Source of the DNA: Lentzea guizhouensis
Lineage (GTDB): Bacteria; Actinomycetota; Actinomycetes; Mycobacteriales; Pseudonocardiaceae
Reading direction: 5' to 3'
Assembly (NCBI RefSeq): GCF_001701025.1
Contig: NZ_CP016793.1
Span: 6,200,001-6,264,000, forward strand
DNA: 64,000 bases
The notes beneath the pieces were generated by a model. The model made no database searches. It worked only from the letters and a program-made list of their open reading frames with translations, and had not been told where the DNA came from. Of this stretch, positions 18,104-26,310 are shown piece by piece. Both the position numbers and the translations under genes were made by a program. The stretch's first letter is position 1. Each line of letters begins with the position of its first letter.

Positions 18104-18916
18104 TCACACTTGCCCGGAGTCCGACCGCCCGCTGGCGAACGGGCCACGCAACATCGACCGCTGGCGCTCGGTGAACCTGTCGTCCACCACCACGCCGGGC
18201 GACGCCGGCTCCCATTGCACGTGACCGGGGCAGTACTTGAAGAACAGCACCTTGCGGTCGTTTTCTCCGCGCCACGGCATGGTGCCGTGGGTGGAGGCCT
18301 CGGTGAAGATCACCGCGTCACCGGGCTCCACGGCCACCTGCTGCACCGGCCATCCCGCGCCGACGCCGCGCATTGCGTCGGGTAGGGGGAAGTTCGCCTT
18401 GTGGCTGCCGGGGATCACACAGAAACCGCCTGCGTCCGGAGCGGCGGCGGTGAGTGCGAAGAACACGCCGAGCTGCCCGGTGTGCATCCTGCCTTCGGCG
18501 AAGTGGTACGCCTGCGACGGGACGTACGGCGTACCGCCGTGGTGCAGCGCCAGACCGACCTGTGTGCGCGCGCCCTTGCGGGCGAACACGCCGTAGCTGT
18601 GGTCGAGCCGGAAGCCTGGTGGCAGCAGCTCCCGCAGGTACGGGATGATCCGTGGATGGTCGATCAAGTCGCGGATCTCCGGCCCCCAGTCGAGCAGGCT
18701 GCCGTTCTCCACGTCGACCGGCCCTTTTGACGGGTCCTGGTTGCCGATCATCTCGCCGGGGAAGCCGGTGTGGAAGTACTGGGCCGAGTCCAGCAACTCG
18801 CCGATGCGGTGCTGGTCGACGACACGGTTCAGGGCCAGGACCTCCTGCGTGCTGAGCGCGTTCTTCACGAGCAAGTAACCGTTGAGGTCGAACAGGTACT
18901 TCTCAGTGTCCTGCAT
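18104..18916 (-). CDS. PhyH-type Fe(II)/2-oxoglutarate oxygenase-like protein
   Basis: 270-residue member of the phytanoyl-CoA dioxygenase (cupin) family. Visible: N-terminal FDLNGYLLVKNALS, the core TQVGLALHHGGTPYVPSQAYHF, GGFCVIPGSHKANFP and the distal metal/2OG region EPGDAVIFTEASTHGTMPW. The expected HxD/E iron motif reads HHGG, so the carboxylate ligand is not at its normal place (see findings). The distal His is present. ATG at 18916 is chosen over an upstream start because homology begins there. It is transcribed away from the NUDIX gene across a 190-base gap. A role in nucleoside or acyl-chain tailoring is possible. Membership of the cluster is uncertain. Confidence 0.8.
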   Translation of the reverse strand: MQDTEKYLFDLNGYLLVKNALSTQEVLALNRVVDQHRIGELLDSAQYFHTGFPGEMIGNQDPSKGPVDVENGSLLDWGPEIRDLIDHPRIIPYLRELLPPGFRLDHSYGVFARKGARTQVGLALHHGGTPYVPSQAYHFAEGRMHTGQLGVFFALTAAAPDAGGFCVIPGSHKANFPLPDAMRGVGAGWPVQQVAVEPGDAVIFTEASTHGTMPWRGENDRKVLFFKYCPGHVQWEPASPGVVVDDRFTERQRSMLRGPFASGRSDSGQV

Positions 18917-19106
18917 GAGCCGGCTCCCTCGTGGATGAGGACGGTAGGACGCCAGCCTGCCGATCCGCGCGGTGCCCGGCTGCCCTGGCACGAGGGTGCG
19001 TCCGGAACCTGCCAACTCGCCTGGGAAGTTGTCGCCGGGTCGGCATGAAGCTGGCGAATCGGCGCGGCTTCACGGGAACGCACGCCCTCGACAATAGGTT
19101 TGCGCC

Positions 19107-19616
19107 ATGTCGATCCCACCGTATGTCGCAAAACTGCGCCACCTCATCGGCAGCGATCATCTGCTCTGGCTGCCTGGTGTCAACGGCGTCGTCGTCGATG
19201 ACGAGGACCGCGTGTTGCTGCACCGCCGCGCGGACAACGGCAGGTGGACGTTGATCTGCGGAATCCTCGACCCCGGCGAGCAACCGGCGGACGGCATCGT
19301 GCGCGAGGTGTGGGAGGAGACCGGCGTGCTGGTGCGGGTGGAACGTCTCACGAGCATCACCGTCTCACCGATGCGGCGTTATTCGAACGGTGATCGCGCG
19401 CAGTACCTGGAGCTCACGTTCCGCTGCTCGCCGATCGACGGCGAGGCGCACGTGCACGACGACGAGTCGGTCGAGGTCGGCTGGTTCCGCCTGCACGAGC
19501 TGCCGGAACTCGATCCGGACATCCGCGCCCGCATCGAACGCAGCGTCGTCGGAGTGGACGAGGTGTGGTTCCAGCCACCGTCCTTCGAGGTCCCGCAGTC
19601 GGAAGGTGTGCGCTGA
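19107..19616 (+). CDS. NUDIX hydrolase
   Basis: 169 residues. The complete NUDIX box runs from GILDPGEQ to REVWEETGV (about residues 53-75), giving the Mg-binding Glu residues. N-terminal LLWLPGVNGVVVDDEDRVLLHRRADNGRW is typical of ADP-ribose/nucleotide-sugar type members. Tunicamycin clusters carry NUDIX pyrophosphatases (TunH, TunN) that trim nucleotide or nucleotide-sugar diphosphates. This gene is the only NUDIX here and probably fills one of those roles (inference). Its stop overlaps the next start by one base (TGATG at 19614-19618), so it is coupled to the GlmU-like gene. Confidence 0.88.
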   Translation: MSIPPYVAKLRHLIGSDHLLWLPGVNGVVVDDEDRVLLHRRADNGRWTLICGILDPGEQPADGIVREVWEETGVLVRVERLTSITVSPMRRYSNGDRAQYLELTFRCSPIDGEAHVHDDESVEVGWFRLHELPELDPDIRARIERSVVGVDEVWFQPPSFEVPQSEGVR

Positions 19617-20644
19617 TGAAAGACCAGCTCACCGTCGTCGTGCTCGCGGCCGGCGGCGGCCGGCGGATGAAGTCCGCGGTGCTGCCCAAGGTCATGCACG
19701 CCATCTGCGGGCGTCCGCTGCTGGGTCACGTCGTCGCCGCCGCGCGTGAGCTGGACCCCGAACACCTGGTAGTCGTGGTCGGGGTCCTGCGCGAGCACAT
19801 CAAGCGCTACCTCGCGGAGTCGTACCCGGAGACGCTCACCGTCGACGACAACGTGGTGAACGGCACCGGCCTCGCCTGCCGCACCGGACTCGACGGACTG
19901 GTCGCCACCGGCGTCGCACTCGACGGCACGGTGCTCGTGCTCAACGGCGACTCGCCATTGTGCACAGCGGATACGTTGCGTGGGCTCGTCGACGCCCATC
20001 GCAGTCATGGCAACGCCGTCACGGTGCTCACCGCCGTGACGCCGGATCCGGGTACCAGTGGGCGAATCCTCCGTTCGCAAGGCGAGATCGCAGGCATCGT
20101 GGAGCACGGCGACGCGACTCCCGAGCAACTCGCCATCACCGAGGTCAACTCCGGGGTGTACGCGTTCGACGCCAAGCTCCTCCCGGAGACGTTGCTGCGC
20201 ATCCGCACGGACAACAGCCAGGGCGAGGAGTACCTCACCGACGCGGTCGAGATCCTGCGCGGTGACGGGCGGCGCGTCGGTGCCTGGCCGGTCCGCGACC
20301 ACCGGGAGATCATGGGGGTCAACGACCGCAAGCAGCTGGCGGAGGCCTGGCGGGTGTTCAACAACCGGCTGGTCGACGCCGCCATGAGGGACGGCGTGAC
20401 GGTCGTGGATCCGTTCGCGGTCTGGTTGGACGTGATGGTGACGTACGAGCCCGATGCCGTTCTGCATCCCAACACGCACCTGCGCGGTGCCACGCACATC
20501 GGGGCTGGGGCCGTGGTGGGGCGCAACTGCACTCTGACCGACACCGTGGTCGGGGCCGGGGCCCGGCTCAGTGACGCCACGGCTCGTGGGGCGTCGATCT
20601 CTCCCGGTGCCGTGGTGGGGCCGTACACGCACCTGGTGGGTTAG
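19616..20644 (+). CDS. GlmU-like UDP-GlcNAc pyrophosphorylase, short form
   Basis: 342 residues. N-terminal uridylyltransferase domain: LAAGGGRRMKSAVLPKVMHAICGRP, the GlmU version of the nucleotide-binding loop with the key Arg and Lys, followed by VLNGDSPL, GRILR and ITEVNSGVYAFD. The C-terminus has only a few left-handed helix turns (HPNTHLRGATHIGAGAVVGRNC) and stops about 120 residues before the usual GlmU end (about 460). The CoA-binding acetyltransferase catalytic part is therefore missing. It can make UDP-GlcNAc from GlcNAc-1-P and UTP but not acetylate GlcN-1-P. A cluster-specific UDP-GlcNAc supply fits tunicamycin-type chemistry, which uses two GlcNAc units per molecule. Confidence 0.88.
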   Translation: MKDQLTVVVLAAGGGRRMKSAVLPKVMHAICGRPLLGHVVAAARELDPEHLVVVVGVLREHIKRYLAESYPETLTVDDNVVNGTGLACRTGLDGLVATGVALDGTVLVLNGDSPLCTADTLRGLVDAHRSHGNAVTVLTAVTPDPGTSGRILRSQGEIAGIVEHGDATPEQLAITEVNSGVYAFDAKLLPETLLRIRTDNSQGEEYLTDAVEILRGDGRRVGAWPVRDHREIMGVNDRKQLAEAWRVFNNRLVDAAMRDGVTVVDPFAVWLDVMVTYEPDAVLHPNTHLRGATHIGAGAVVGRNCTLTDTVVGAGARLSDATARGASISPGAVVGPYTHLVG

Positions 20645-20677
20645 CCGGCGGTCCCGACTTCGTGTGGCCCTTCGGCC

Positions 20678-20715
20678 GACCTGAGCCCGGCCTCGTTCTT
20701 CGGCGGGCTCAGGTC
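20678..20715. terminator. Bidirectional terminator between convergent genes
   Basis: GACCTGAGCCCG at 20678-20689 pairs exactly with CGGGCTCAGGTC at 20704-20715 over a 14-base loop that includes TTCTTCGG. It stands between the plus-strand GlmU-like gene and the minus-strand flavin reductase gene, where a two-way terminator is expected. Confidence 0.75.
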
Positions 20716-20789
20716 GAGCGTCGTTCTCCGGCTGCTGCGTCGACTCCGTTCGGCCGTGGCGTTGCAGGTCGTGGAGGCCACAGCAGCGG

Positions 20790-21341
20790 TCATTCGGCGA
20801 GCGGGAGGACGTCCAACCCGGCGGAGCGTCGCAGTGAGAGGGTCGCTGACGTCAGCACCCGCAACTCGGCGACCATGTCCGCGAGCCGCTCGTGCTCCGG
20901 CGCGAAGCCGGGGTCGTGGTGCCCGGACCCCGTGACGACCACCTGGGTGGGCGTCGTGACGCACCCGAGCGCCCTGGCGACGGTCCGCAGGTGCTCGCTC
21001 GCGGTGATCGCCGCGAGCGAGGCACCGACGGTGACCACGCCGACCGGCTTGCCGCGCAGATCGTCGGTGGACAGGTGGTCGAGGCAGTTCTTGAGCAGCC
21101 CGGAGTAGCTGCCGTGATAGCACGGCGTCACCCACACCAGCATGTCCGCGTCCTGCACGAGACGCCGCAGCGAGTCGACTGCGGTGCAGGGACCGGAACC
21201 CAGCAGCGGCAACGGCTGAGCTGTCAGGTCCCACAGCACGGCATCGCCGCCGCGCAGCCGTACCTCCCGGCAGACGGCGGCGGCGACGGCTCCGGAGCGG
21301 GAGACACGGGTGGCCGCACCCGCGAGGACGAGCGCGGTCAC
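20790..21341 (-). CDS. NAD(P)H-dependent FMN reductase
   Basis: 183-residue flavodoxin-like reductase: LVLAGAATRVSRSGAVA (phosphate loop), WVTPCYHGSYSGLLKNCLDHLS (the PxYxGSxSGxLKNxxD signature of the SsuE/NAD(P)H:FMN family) and KPVGVVTVGAS. The GTG start at 21341 overlaps the stop of the HpaB-type gene by 4 bases (GTGA), so the two are translationally coupled. It supplies reduced flavin to that oxygenase as the small subunit of a two-component monooxygenase. Confidence 0.9.
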   Translation of the reverse strand: MTALVLAGAATRVSRSGAVAAAVCREVRLRGGDAVLWDLTAQPLPLLGSGPCTAVDSLRRLVQDADMLVWVTPCYHGSYSGLLKNCLDHLSTDDLRGKPVGVVTVGASLAAITASEHLRTVARALGCVTTPTQVVVTGSGHHDPGFAPEHERLADMVAELRVLTSATLSLRRSAGLDVLPLAE

Positions 21342-22789
21342 GGGAACACCTCGGCGGGAACCGGGTGCAGTGCCCGGTTGACGGTCTCCAGCAGACCTGA
21401 CGTGTCGTAGCCGAGGTACTGGGCGGCCGCCAGACGCACCGGGTCGCCGGAGTGGTAGCGCTCGTACTGCATCTGACGCTGGCCGAACGAGCTGCCGGTC
21501 GCGTCCCACGCGAGCTTGAGCAGCCGGACCCGCGACTCGGCGGAAGTGCCGTCGCCGGCGCGGAAGAAGCGTTCGATGCCCGGCCACAGCTCGCTGCGCA
21601 GATCCTCCTCGGACGGTGTGCTGAGCAGGCTGCCGCCGCCGAGCAGCTGGATGACCTCGATCATGCGTGCGCACATGCGGGGGAAGTGGTAGCGCAGAGC
21701 CATGATCGGTTCGACCGCCGGCGTCCAGCTGTCCCATGGGGACATGGATGCTCCTGCCTCCGCGGCCAGCACGCCCGCCCTGGCGAGCTCGAGTGAGCCG
21801 AGCACGTCGCCGAGCATCTCCTGCACGTGCAGGAACGTCCGGGTGCCGGACATCTCCGCGAGAGCGATCGCGATGCCGGCCAGCAGCTCCGCCTTGGCCA
21901 CTCCGCGCACGATGCCGTGGTGCCCGGTGTGGTGGCGGGCCGTGGTCGCGTCGTAAAGGCGGTTGGCGAGGTCGACGTCGCCGTGGAAGAAGACTCGTTC
22001 CCACGGTACGAAGACGTCGTCGAAGACGCACGTCGCGTCGATCTCCTCGTACGGAGCCAGTGGGTTGCTGACGAGCCGTTCCGGGTTGACGAGCGGTTCG
22101 CGGCAGACGATGCGCAGTCCTGGCGTCGCGATCGGGATGGCGAACGCCGCGGTGTAGTCGTCGTCGCCGGGCGCGTACTTCGGCAGCGGGAACACCACGA
22201 TCTCGTCCGCGATCGGCACGAGCGTGCCGATGAGCTTGGCCCCGCGCACGATGATGCCGTCGGACTTCCGGCGCACGATCTTCAGGTGCACGAACGGGTC
22301 GTCCTGCTCGCTCGACGACCGGCCGCGGTGCAGCGGCGGGTTGATGGTCGCGTGCGCGAGAAAGCGGTCGGTGCGCACGCACTCCGCGTGGAAGTCCCTG
22401 ATGTTGCGCCCGAACCGGGGATCGACCCCGGCGAAGAAGCTCGCTGCCGAGCCGAAGGCCGTCACCGCCGTGTTCACGAAGTCGGGCGAGCGGCCGAGCA
22501 GGCCGAACGTGGCCTGCGCGGCGACGTTGAACGCCGTGCCCCGCCTGCGCAGCTCGTCGCCGTTGCGCGGCACGACAAGCGACAACGGCTGCGCCTCGCC
22601 GTCGCGCGAGCACGTGAGGACGTCGCGCAGCTCGGGGTCGTGCTGCAGGTCGTAGAGACGCGCCACGGTCCGCGCCGTCGAGCCGAGCACTGGTTCGGTC
22701 AGCGCGTCGTCGACGCGCCGCCCGCCGAGCCAGACCTCGCGGCCGTCCCGTAGCCCCGCGAGGTAGTCCACACCGGTTCGGATGGTCAT
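21338..22789 (-). CDS. HpaB-family flavin-dependent monooxygenase
   Basis: 483-residue large subunit of a two-component FADH2-using monooxygenase (4-hydroxyphenylacetate 3-monooxygenase family). Visible: N-terminal TGVDYLAGLRDGREVWLGGRRVDD, the flavin-site region INPPLHRGRSSSEQDDPFVHLKIV, then GIIVRGAKLIGTLVPIADEIVVFPLP and ATCVFDDVFVPWERVFFHGD, all classical family blocks at expected spacing. Length is normal. No aromatic-substrate gene sits nearby. In this cluster it could hydroxylate a phenol or a thioester-bound substrate, or oxidise an amine. A tailoring role is inferred and its substrate is unknown. Confidence 0.92.
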   Translation of the reverse strand: MTIRTGVDYLAGLRDGREVWLGGRRVDDALTEPVLGSTARTVARLYDLQHDPELRDVLTCSRDGEAQPLSLVVPRNGDELRRRGTAFNVAAQATFGLLGRSPDFVNTAVTAFGSAASFFAGVDPRFGRNIRDFHAECVRTDRFLAHATINPPLHRGRSSSEQDDPFVHLKIVRRKSDGIIVRGAKLIGTLVPIADEIVVFPLPKYAPGDDDYTAAFAIPIATPGLRIVCREPLVNPERLVSNPLAPYEEIDATCVFDDVFVPWERVFFHGDVDLANRLYDATTARHHTGHHGIVRGVAKAELLAGIAIALAEMSGTRTFLHVQEMLGDVLGSLELARAGVLAAEAGASMSPWDSWTPAVEPIMALRYHFPRMCARMIEVIQLLGGGSLLSTPSEEDLRSELWPGIERFFRAGDGTSAESRVRLLKLAWDATGSSFGQRQMQYERYHSGDPVRLAAAQYLGYDTSGLLETVNRALHPVPAEVFP

Positions 22790-23017
22790 CGGCTGATCCC
22801 CAAGGTTGTGGTAGTTGCCTGGAGTGAAGGCCCCAGGTGCCCGGGGCTGCGCGGTGTGGCTGATCGGGTGGCACCCACCGGGTGGCTCGCAGGGAACGGC
22901 CGCTCCGTCGTGCCGGGCGCCCTGGCCGCGGACTCGGATCCGCTGCGGAGTTGTCGCTGTGGTGGCGGATTGTCCACTGGAGTGGCAGAACTTTCACACC
23001 GATCGCGCCGCGGCCGG
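22790..23017 (-). other. 228-base gap upstream of the HpaB-type gene
   Basis: It separates the PLP-enzyme/M24 pair from the oxygenase/reductase pair on the same strand and probably contains the promoter of the latter. GGGGA stands before the oxygenase ATG. I saw no clear -35/-10 pair or palindrome. Confidence 0.4.
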
Positions 23018-24070
23018 CTACGGCTTGACACGATCACTCGGACTCCGTTCGGCCGCGACAGCCACGGCCTCGGGTTCGTGTGCGGGCGAGCGGGCGTGGT
23101 GCAGCAGTTCGTCGCGCCGGTGCCACAGCAGTTCGGGCGCGGTGCCGTGGTCCCGCAGCCAGTCGTCGTCGTAGGACTCGTGCAGGTAGTTCGCACCCGT
23201 GTCAGGCGCGATGGCCAGCACCGACTGGCCGGGGTGGTGCATGGCGTAGGTGAGCGCCGCGAAGACGACCGCGCCGCTGGACTCGCCGAGCAGCAACCCC
23301 TCCGCCTTCGCGAGCACCCGGCACGTCGACAGCGCCTCGATGTCGGCGACCCGGTGCAACGAGTCGACCAGGTCGTGCCGCAGGTTGCCCGGAGGCCAGC
23401 TCAGCCCGATGCCACGGATCCGGTACGGCGCGAACCGGTGCCCGAACGCCGACGAGCCCGCCGCGTCGACCGCGCGGACGTGCAGTGCGGGGAAGTGTTC
23501 CCTCAACGTCGAGCTGACCCCGCTGAGGTGTCCGCCGGTGCTGACCGCGACCACCAGCGCGTCGAGCGCGTCGAAGTCCTTGGCGATCTCAGGAGCGGTG
23601 GTCACCGTGTGCGCGCGGGGGTTGTCGGGGTTGTTGTACTGGTCGAGGGTTACCGCACCGGGAACCTGCTCGACGAGCGTGCGCACCCGGCGCACGCGGG
23701 CGGCCTGGTAGCTGCCGTTGCTGTCCGCCTCGGAGACCACGTCGAGCCGCGCGCCGAACGCCCGCGCGTAGTTGAGCACCGACTTGGGCGTCTTGGGGTC
23801 GACGACCAGCACGACCGGATACCCCTTGACCGCACCGATGAGCGCGAGCGACTTGCCGAGGTTGCCGGAGGTGGACTCGATGATCGTGCTGCCCGGCCGC
23901 AGTCCCGCGGTCTCCGCGCGCTCCACCATGTGCAGCGCCGTGCGGTCTTTGATGCTGCCGGACGGGTTCGCGCCCTCCAGCTTCACGTGGACGTTGGCGC
24001 CGGGGAGCAGCGTGCGCAGCCGGACGACGGGCGTGTCGCCGGACGACGACAACACGTTGTCGTGGATCAT
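23018..24070 (-). CDS. Cysteine-synthase-family PLP enzyme (CysK/SbnA-like)
   Basis: 350-residue fold-type II PLP enzyme. The PLP Lys is in NPSGSIKDR (about residue 42). The substrate-carboxylate loop is STSGNLGKS, replacing CysK's TSGNTG, and the phosphate loop STGGHLSG replaces GTGGT. GESSGA follows near the C-terminus. The family performs beta-replacement on O-activated serines (acetyl- or phosphoserine) with sulfide, glutamate, ureas or other nucleophiles. The altered substrate loop resembles the 2,3-diaminopropionate-forming SbnA branch more than housekeeping CysK. Its ATG overlaps the stop of the M24 gene by 4 bases. The product in this cluster is unknown. Confidence 0.85.
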   Translation of the reverse strand: MIHDNVLSSSGDTPVVRLRTLLPGANVHVKLEGANPSGSIKDRTALHMVERAETAGLRPGSTIIESTSGNLGKSLALIGAVKGYPVVLVVDPKTPKSVLNYARAFGARLDVVSEADSNGSYQAARVRRVRTLVEQVPGAVTLDQYNNPDNPRAHTVTTAPEIAKDFDALDALVVAVSTGGHLSGVSSTLREHFPALHVRAVDAAGSSAFGHRFAPYRIRGIGLSWPPGNLRHDLVDSLHRVADIEALSTCRVLAKAEGLLLGESSGAVVFAALTYAMHHPGQSVLAIAPDTGANYLHESYDDDWLRDHGTAPELLWHRRDELLHHARSPAHEPEAVAVAAERSPSDRVKP

Positions 24071-25269
24071 CGCCCCTCCCCGGCGATGATCAGCTCCCGG
24101 CTGAGCGTGGTGAGCAGGCGGTTGCCGTCCTCCTCGACGACGAACGGATCCTCGACGTGCACGGCGCCGAGACCGAACTCGTAGTAGGGCGTCTCGATGT
24201 TGACGACGGTGCCGGGTTCGAGCTCGTCGGTGCTGCCGGGCCGGATCAGCACCGGGTCGTACACCTCCACGCCGATGCCGTGGCCGACGTGGTTGCGGTG
24301 GTAGTGCGGCACCCCTGCCTCGCGCACGGCGTCAACGGTCGTCGTGAACAGCTCCGCACCGGTCATGCCCGGCCGTGCGACGTCGAGCGCCGCTTGCTCG
24401 CCCGCCAGCATCGCGGCGTAGAGCGCGGCGACGCGGGGTGACGGCTCGCCGAGCGAGCACACCCTGGCGATGTCGCACCAGTAGCCGTCGACCACCGCGC
24501 CGACGTCGAACCACACCGTCTGTCCCTTGTGGACTCGCGTGTCGGTGGGCCGGCGCTGTCCCGCGACGGCGTTGCGGCCCACCCTGATCAGCGTGAACTT
24601 CGGCGTACCGCCCTGCGCCACGACCGAGCGGTTGAACTCGCGGACCAGGTCCCGTTCGGTGACGCCCTCGGCGATGATGGCCGTGGTCGCCAGGATCGCG
24701 TTCTCGGCGACGGCCGCCGCCGCGGCGATGAGGTCCTGCTCCCGTGCGGTCTTCACCTGGCGGACGTGCCGCAGGTGCGCGGCGCCCGGCACGATGCGGC
24801 ACCCGGGGAGCAACTCGGCGAGCGAGGTGATGAATCCCGCCGGCACGCCTTCCTCGTCGACGGCGACGCGGCCGCCGCCGGGACACTTCCTGCGCACCGC
24901 ATCGGCGAGCGCGGCGAGCGCGTCGTCGAAGCTGAAGTCGCTCGACACCTGGTACAGCAGACGTTCGTCATCATCTGGCTCGTAGCCGGCGGACTTCTCG
25001 CGGTAGAACGGCCCGTACCCGATGGCGTCGGAGATCTTCTCGTCCGCGTCGAGGAACTGGTCCACCTCGCAGCGCCCGCAGACGAACACCGCTCCCGCCG
25101 TCGTGTCCTGGCCGAGCACTGCGAACGCCCGTCCGCTGTGCGGGAACATGCCGAGGTGGACGCTCTCCACGCCCGTCAGGTAGGTCAGGTTCTCCGCGGT
25201 CGTCGTGGCAACGGCGGCGAGATCGTGCTCAGCCATGCGGCGCTGCAGGCGTTCGTGGTTGACGCGCAT
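24067..25269 (-). CDS. M24 (creatinase/aminopeptidase P fold) metalloenzyme
   Basis: 400 residues. N-terminal creatinase-type domain (about 1-150; RLQRRMAEHDLAAVATTTAENLTYLTG), then the pita-bread domain. All five metal ligands can be seen: the two Asp of VWFDVGAVVDGYWCDIAR, the His of NHVGHGIGVE, the Glu of VNIETPYY and the Glu of VHVEDPFVV. It is therefore a competent metallohydrolase, either Xaa-Pro peptidase or one of the creatinase/DmsP-type non-peptidases. The ATG at 25269 follows GGGGGA. It is coupled to the PLP-enzyme gene downstream, suggesting both act in one pathway. Substrate unknown. Confidence 0.88.
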   Translation of the reverse strand: MRVNHERLQRRMAEHDLAAVATTTAENLTYLTGVESVHLGMFPHSGRAFAVLGQDTTAGAVFVCGRCEVDQFLDADEKISDAIGYGPFYREKSAGYEPDDDERLLYQVSSDFSFDDALAALADAVRRKCPGGGRVAVDEEGVPAGFITSLAELLPGCRIVPGAAHLRHVRQVKTAREQDLIAAAAAVAENAILATTAIIAEGVTERDLVREFNRSVVAQGGTPKFTLIRVGRNAVAGQRRPTDTRVHKGQTVWFDVGAVVDGYWCDIARVCSLGEPSPRVAALYAAMLAGEQAALDVARPGMTGAELFTTTVDAVREAGVPHYHRNHVGHGIGVEVYDPVLIRPGSTDELEPGTVVNIETPYYEFGLGAVHVEDPFVVEEDGNRLLTTLSRELIIAGEGR

Positions 25270-25324
25270 GCGCAATCCCCCTCTTTCCGGTGTTGGCGTG
25301 AATGCGGTGGTCCGCCGAGGATGG

Positions 25325-26308
25325 TCAGGCGGGTGCGGAGGCATCGGACGTGTGCCAGAGCCACGCGGACCGCACCATGTCCGTGAGGTCTCGTTTCGGC
25401 GTCCAGCCGAGGACACGTCCGGCCAGCGCGGCATCAGCCCACGACACCGCCGGATCGCCCGGCCTGCGGGTGCCGATCGGCTTCGCCAATGGTTTGCCCG
25501 AGACCCGTTCCACCTCGTTCACCACTTCCAGCACGCTCACGGCGCTGCCCCGGCCGAGGTTGTACACGCCGTTCAACCGCGTGCTGCCGAGCATTTCGAG
25601 CGTCCGCACGTGCGCCTCGGCGAGATCCTCGACGTGGATGTAGTCCCGCAGCGCCGTGCCGTCGGGCGTGGGGTAGTCGCCGCCCGCGATGGCGAACTCC
25701 GGTCCGATGCCGAGCGCGGACATCACCACGCGCGGCACCAGCTGGCTCGTGCCCTCGTGCAGGTGCTCCCCGAGGGACCCGTCCTCGGCCGCGCCCGCGA
25801 CGTTGAAGTACCGCAGGCTGGCGTGCGCCATGCCGTGCGAGCCCGCGATCCACCCCAGCATGCGTTCACACGCCACTTTCGTTTCACCGTAAGGACTTTC
25901 CGGACGCAGCGGCGCGCGCTCGTCCACCGGGCAGACCTGCGGCGTTCCGTAGACCGCGCAGGAAGACGAGAACACGAACCGGCGCACGCCGTGCGCGGTG
26001 GCGGCAGACAGCAGGTTCGCGGTACCCACGACGTTGACGTCGTAGTACAGCCCCGGCTCCCGCATCGACTCCGCCGGCGACTTCAACGCGGCGAAGTGCA
26101 TCACCGCGTCGGGCCGGAACCGCCCGACCGCCCGGTCGACCTCCGCGCGGTCGCGGATGTCCGCGACGACGAGTGGCACGTCGGGCACCGCCTGGCCACG
26201 ACCGGTGCTGAGGTTGTCGAACACGAGGATCTCGTGGTCGCGCTGCTTCAGCTCGCGCACCACGAACGACCCGATGTACCCGGCCCCGCCGGTGATCAGC
26301 ACGCGCAT
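25325..26308 (-). CDS. tunF: UDP-GlcNAc/UDP-glucose 4-epimerase, TunF-like
   Basis: 327-residue extended SDR: Rossmann GGAGYIGS at residue 7, HFAALKSPAESMREP, SSSCAVYG, catalytic Tyr/Lys in SPYGETKVACE and RYFNVAGA. These are diagnostic of GalE. The length matches GalE (about 330-340). In tunicamycin biosynthesis TunF inverts C4 of the hexosamine nucleotide so that the tunicamine has galacto configuration. That role is inferred from the full tun-like set around it. The ATG at 26308 is 2 bases after the glycosyltransferase stop at 26311, so the glycosyltransferase and epimerase genes are one unit. Confidence 0.87.
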   Translation of the reverse strand: MRVLITGGAGYIGSFVVRELKQRDHEILVFDNLSTGRGQAVPDVPLVVADIRDRAEVDRAVGRFRPDAVMHFAALKSPAESMREPGLYYDVNVVGTANLLSAATAHGVRRFVFSSSCAVYGTPQVCPVDERAPLRPESPYGETKVACERMLGWIAGSHGMAHASLRYFNVAGAAEDGSLGEHLHEGTSQLVPRVVMSALGIGPEFAIAGGDYPTPDGTALRDYIHVEDLAEAHVRTLEMLGSTRLNGVYNLGRGSAVSVLEVVNEVERVSGKPLAKPIGTRRPGDPAVSWADAALAGRVLGWTPKRDLTDMVRSAWLWHTSDASAPA

Positions 26309-26310
26309 GA

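Noticed and set aside
17712..18224. 170-residue plus-strand frame
   Set aside because: Only its first third looks protein-like; it runs through the end of the oxygenase gene on the other strand and lacks a start signal.
18104..18916. LipL-like UMP oxygenase producing uridine-5'-aldehyde
   Set aside because: Tempting in a uridine pathway, but the fold is PhyH-like with an atypical iron motif, and tun chemistry uses a radical rather than the aldehyde. Kept only as unknown.
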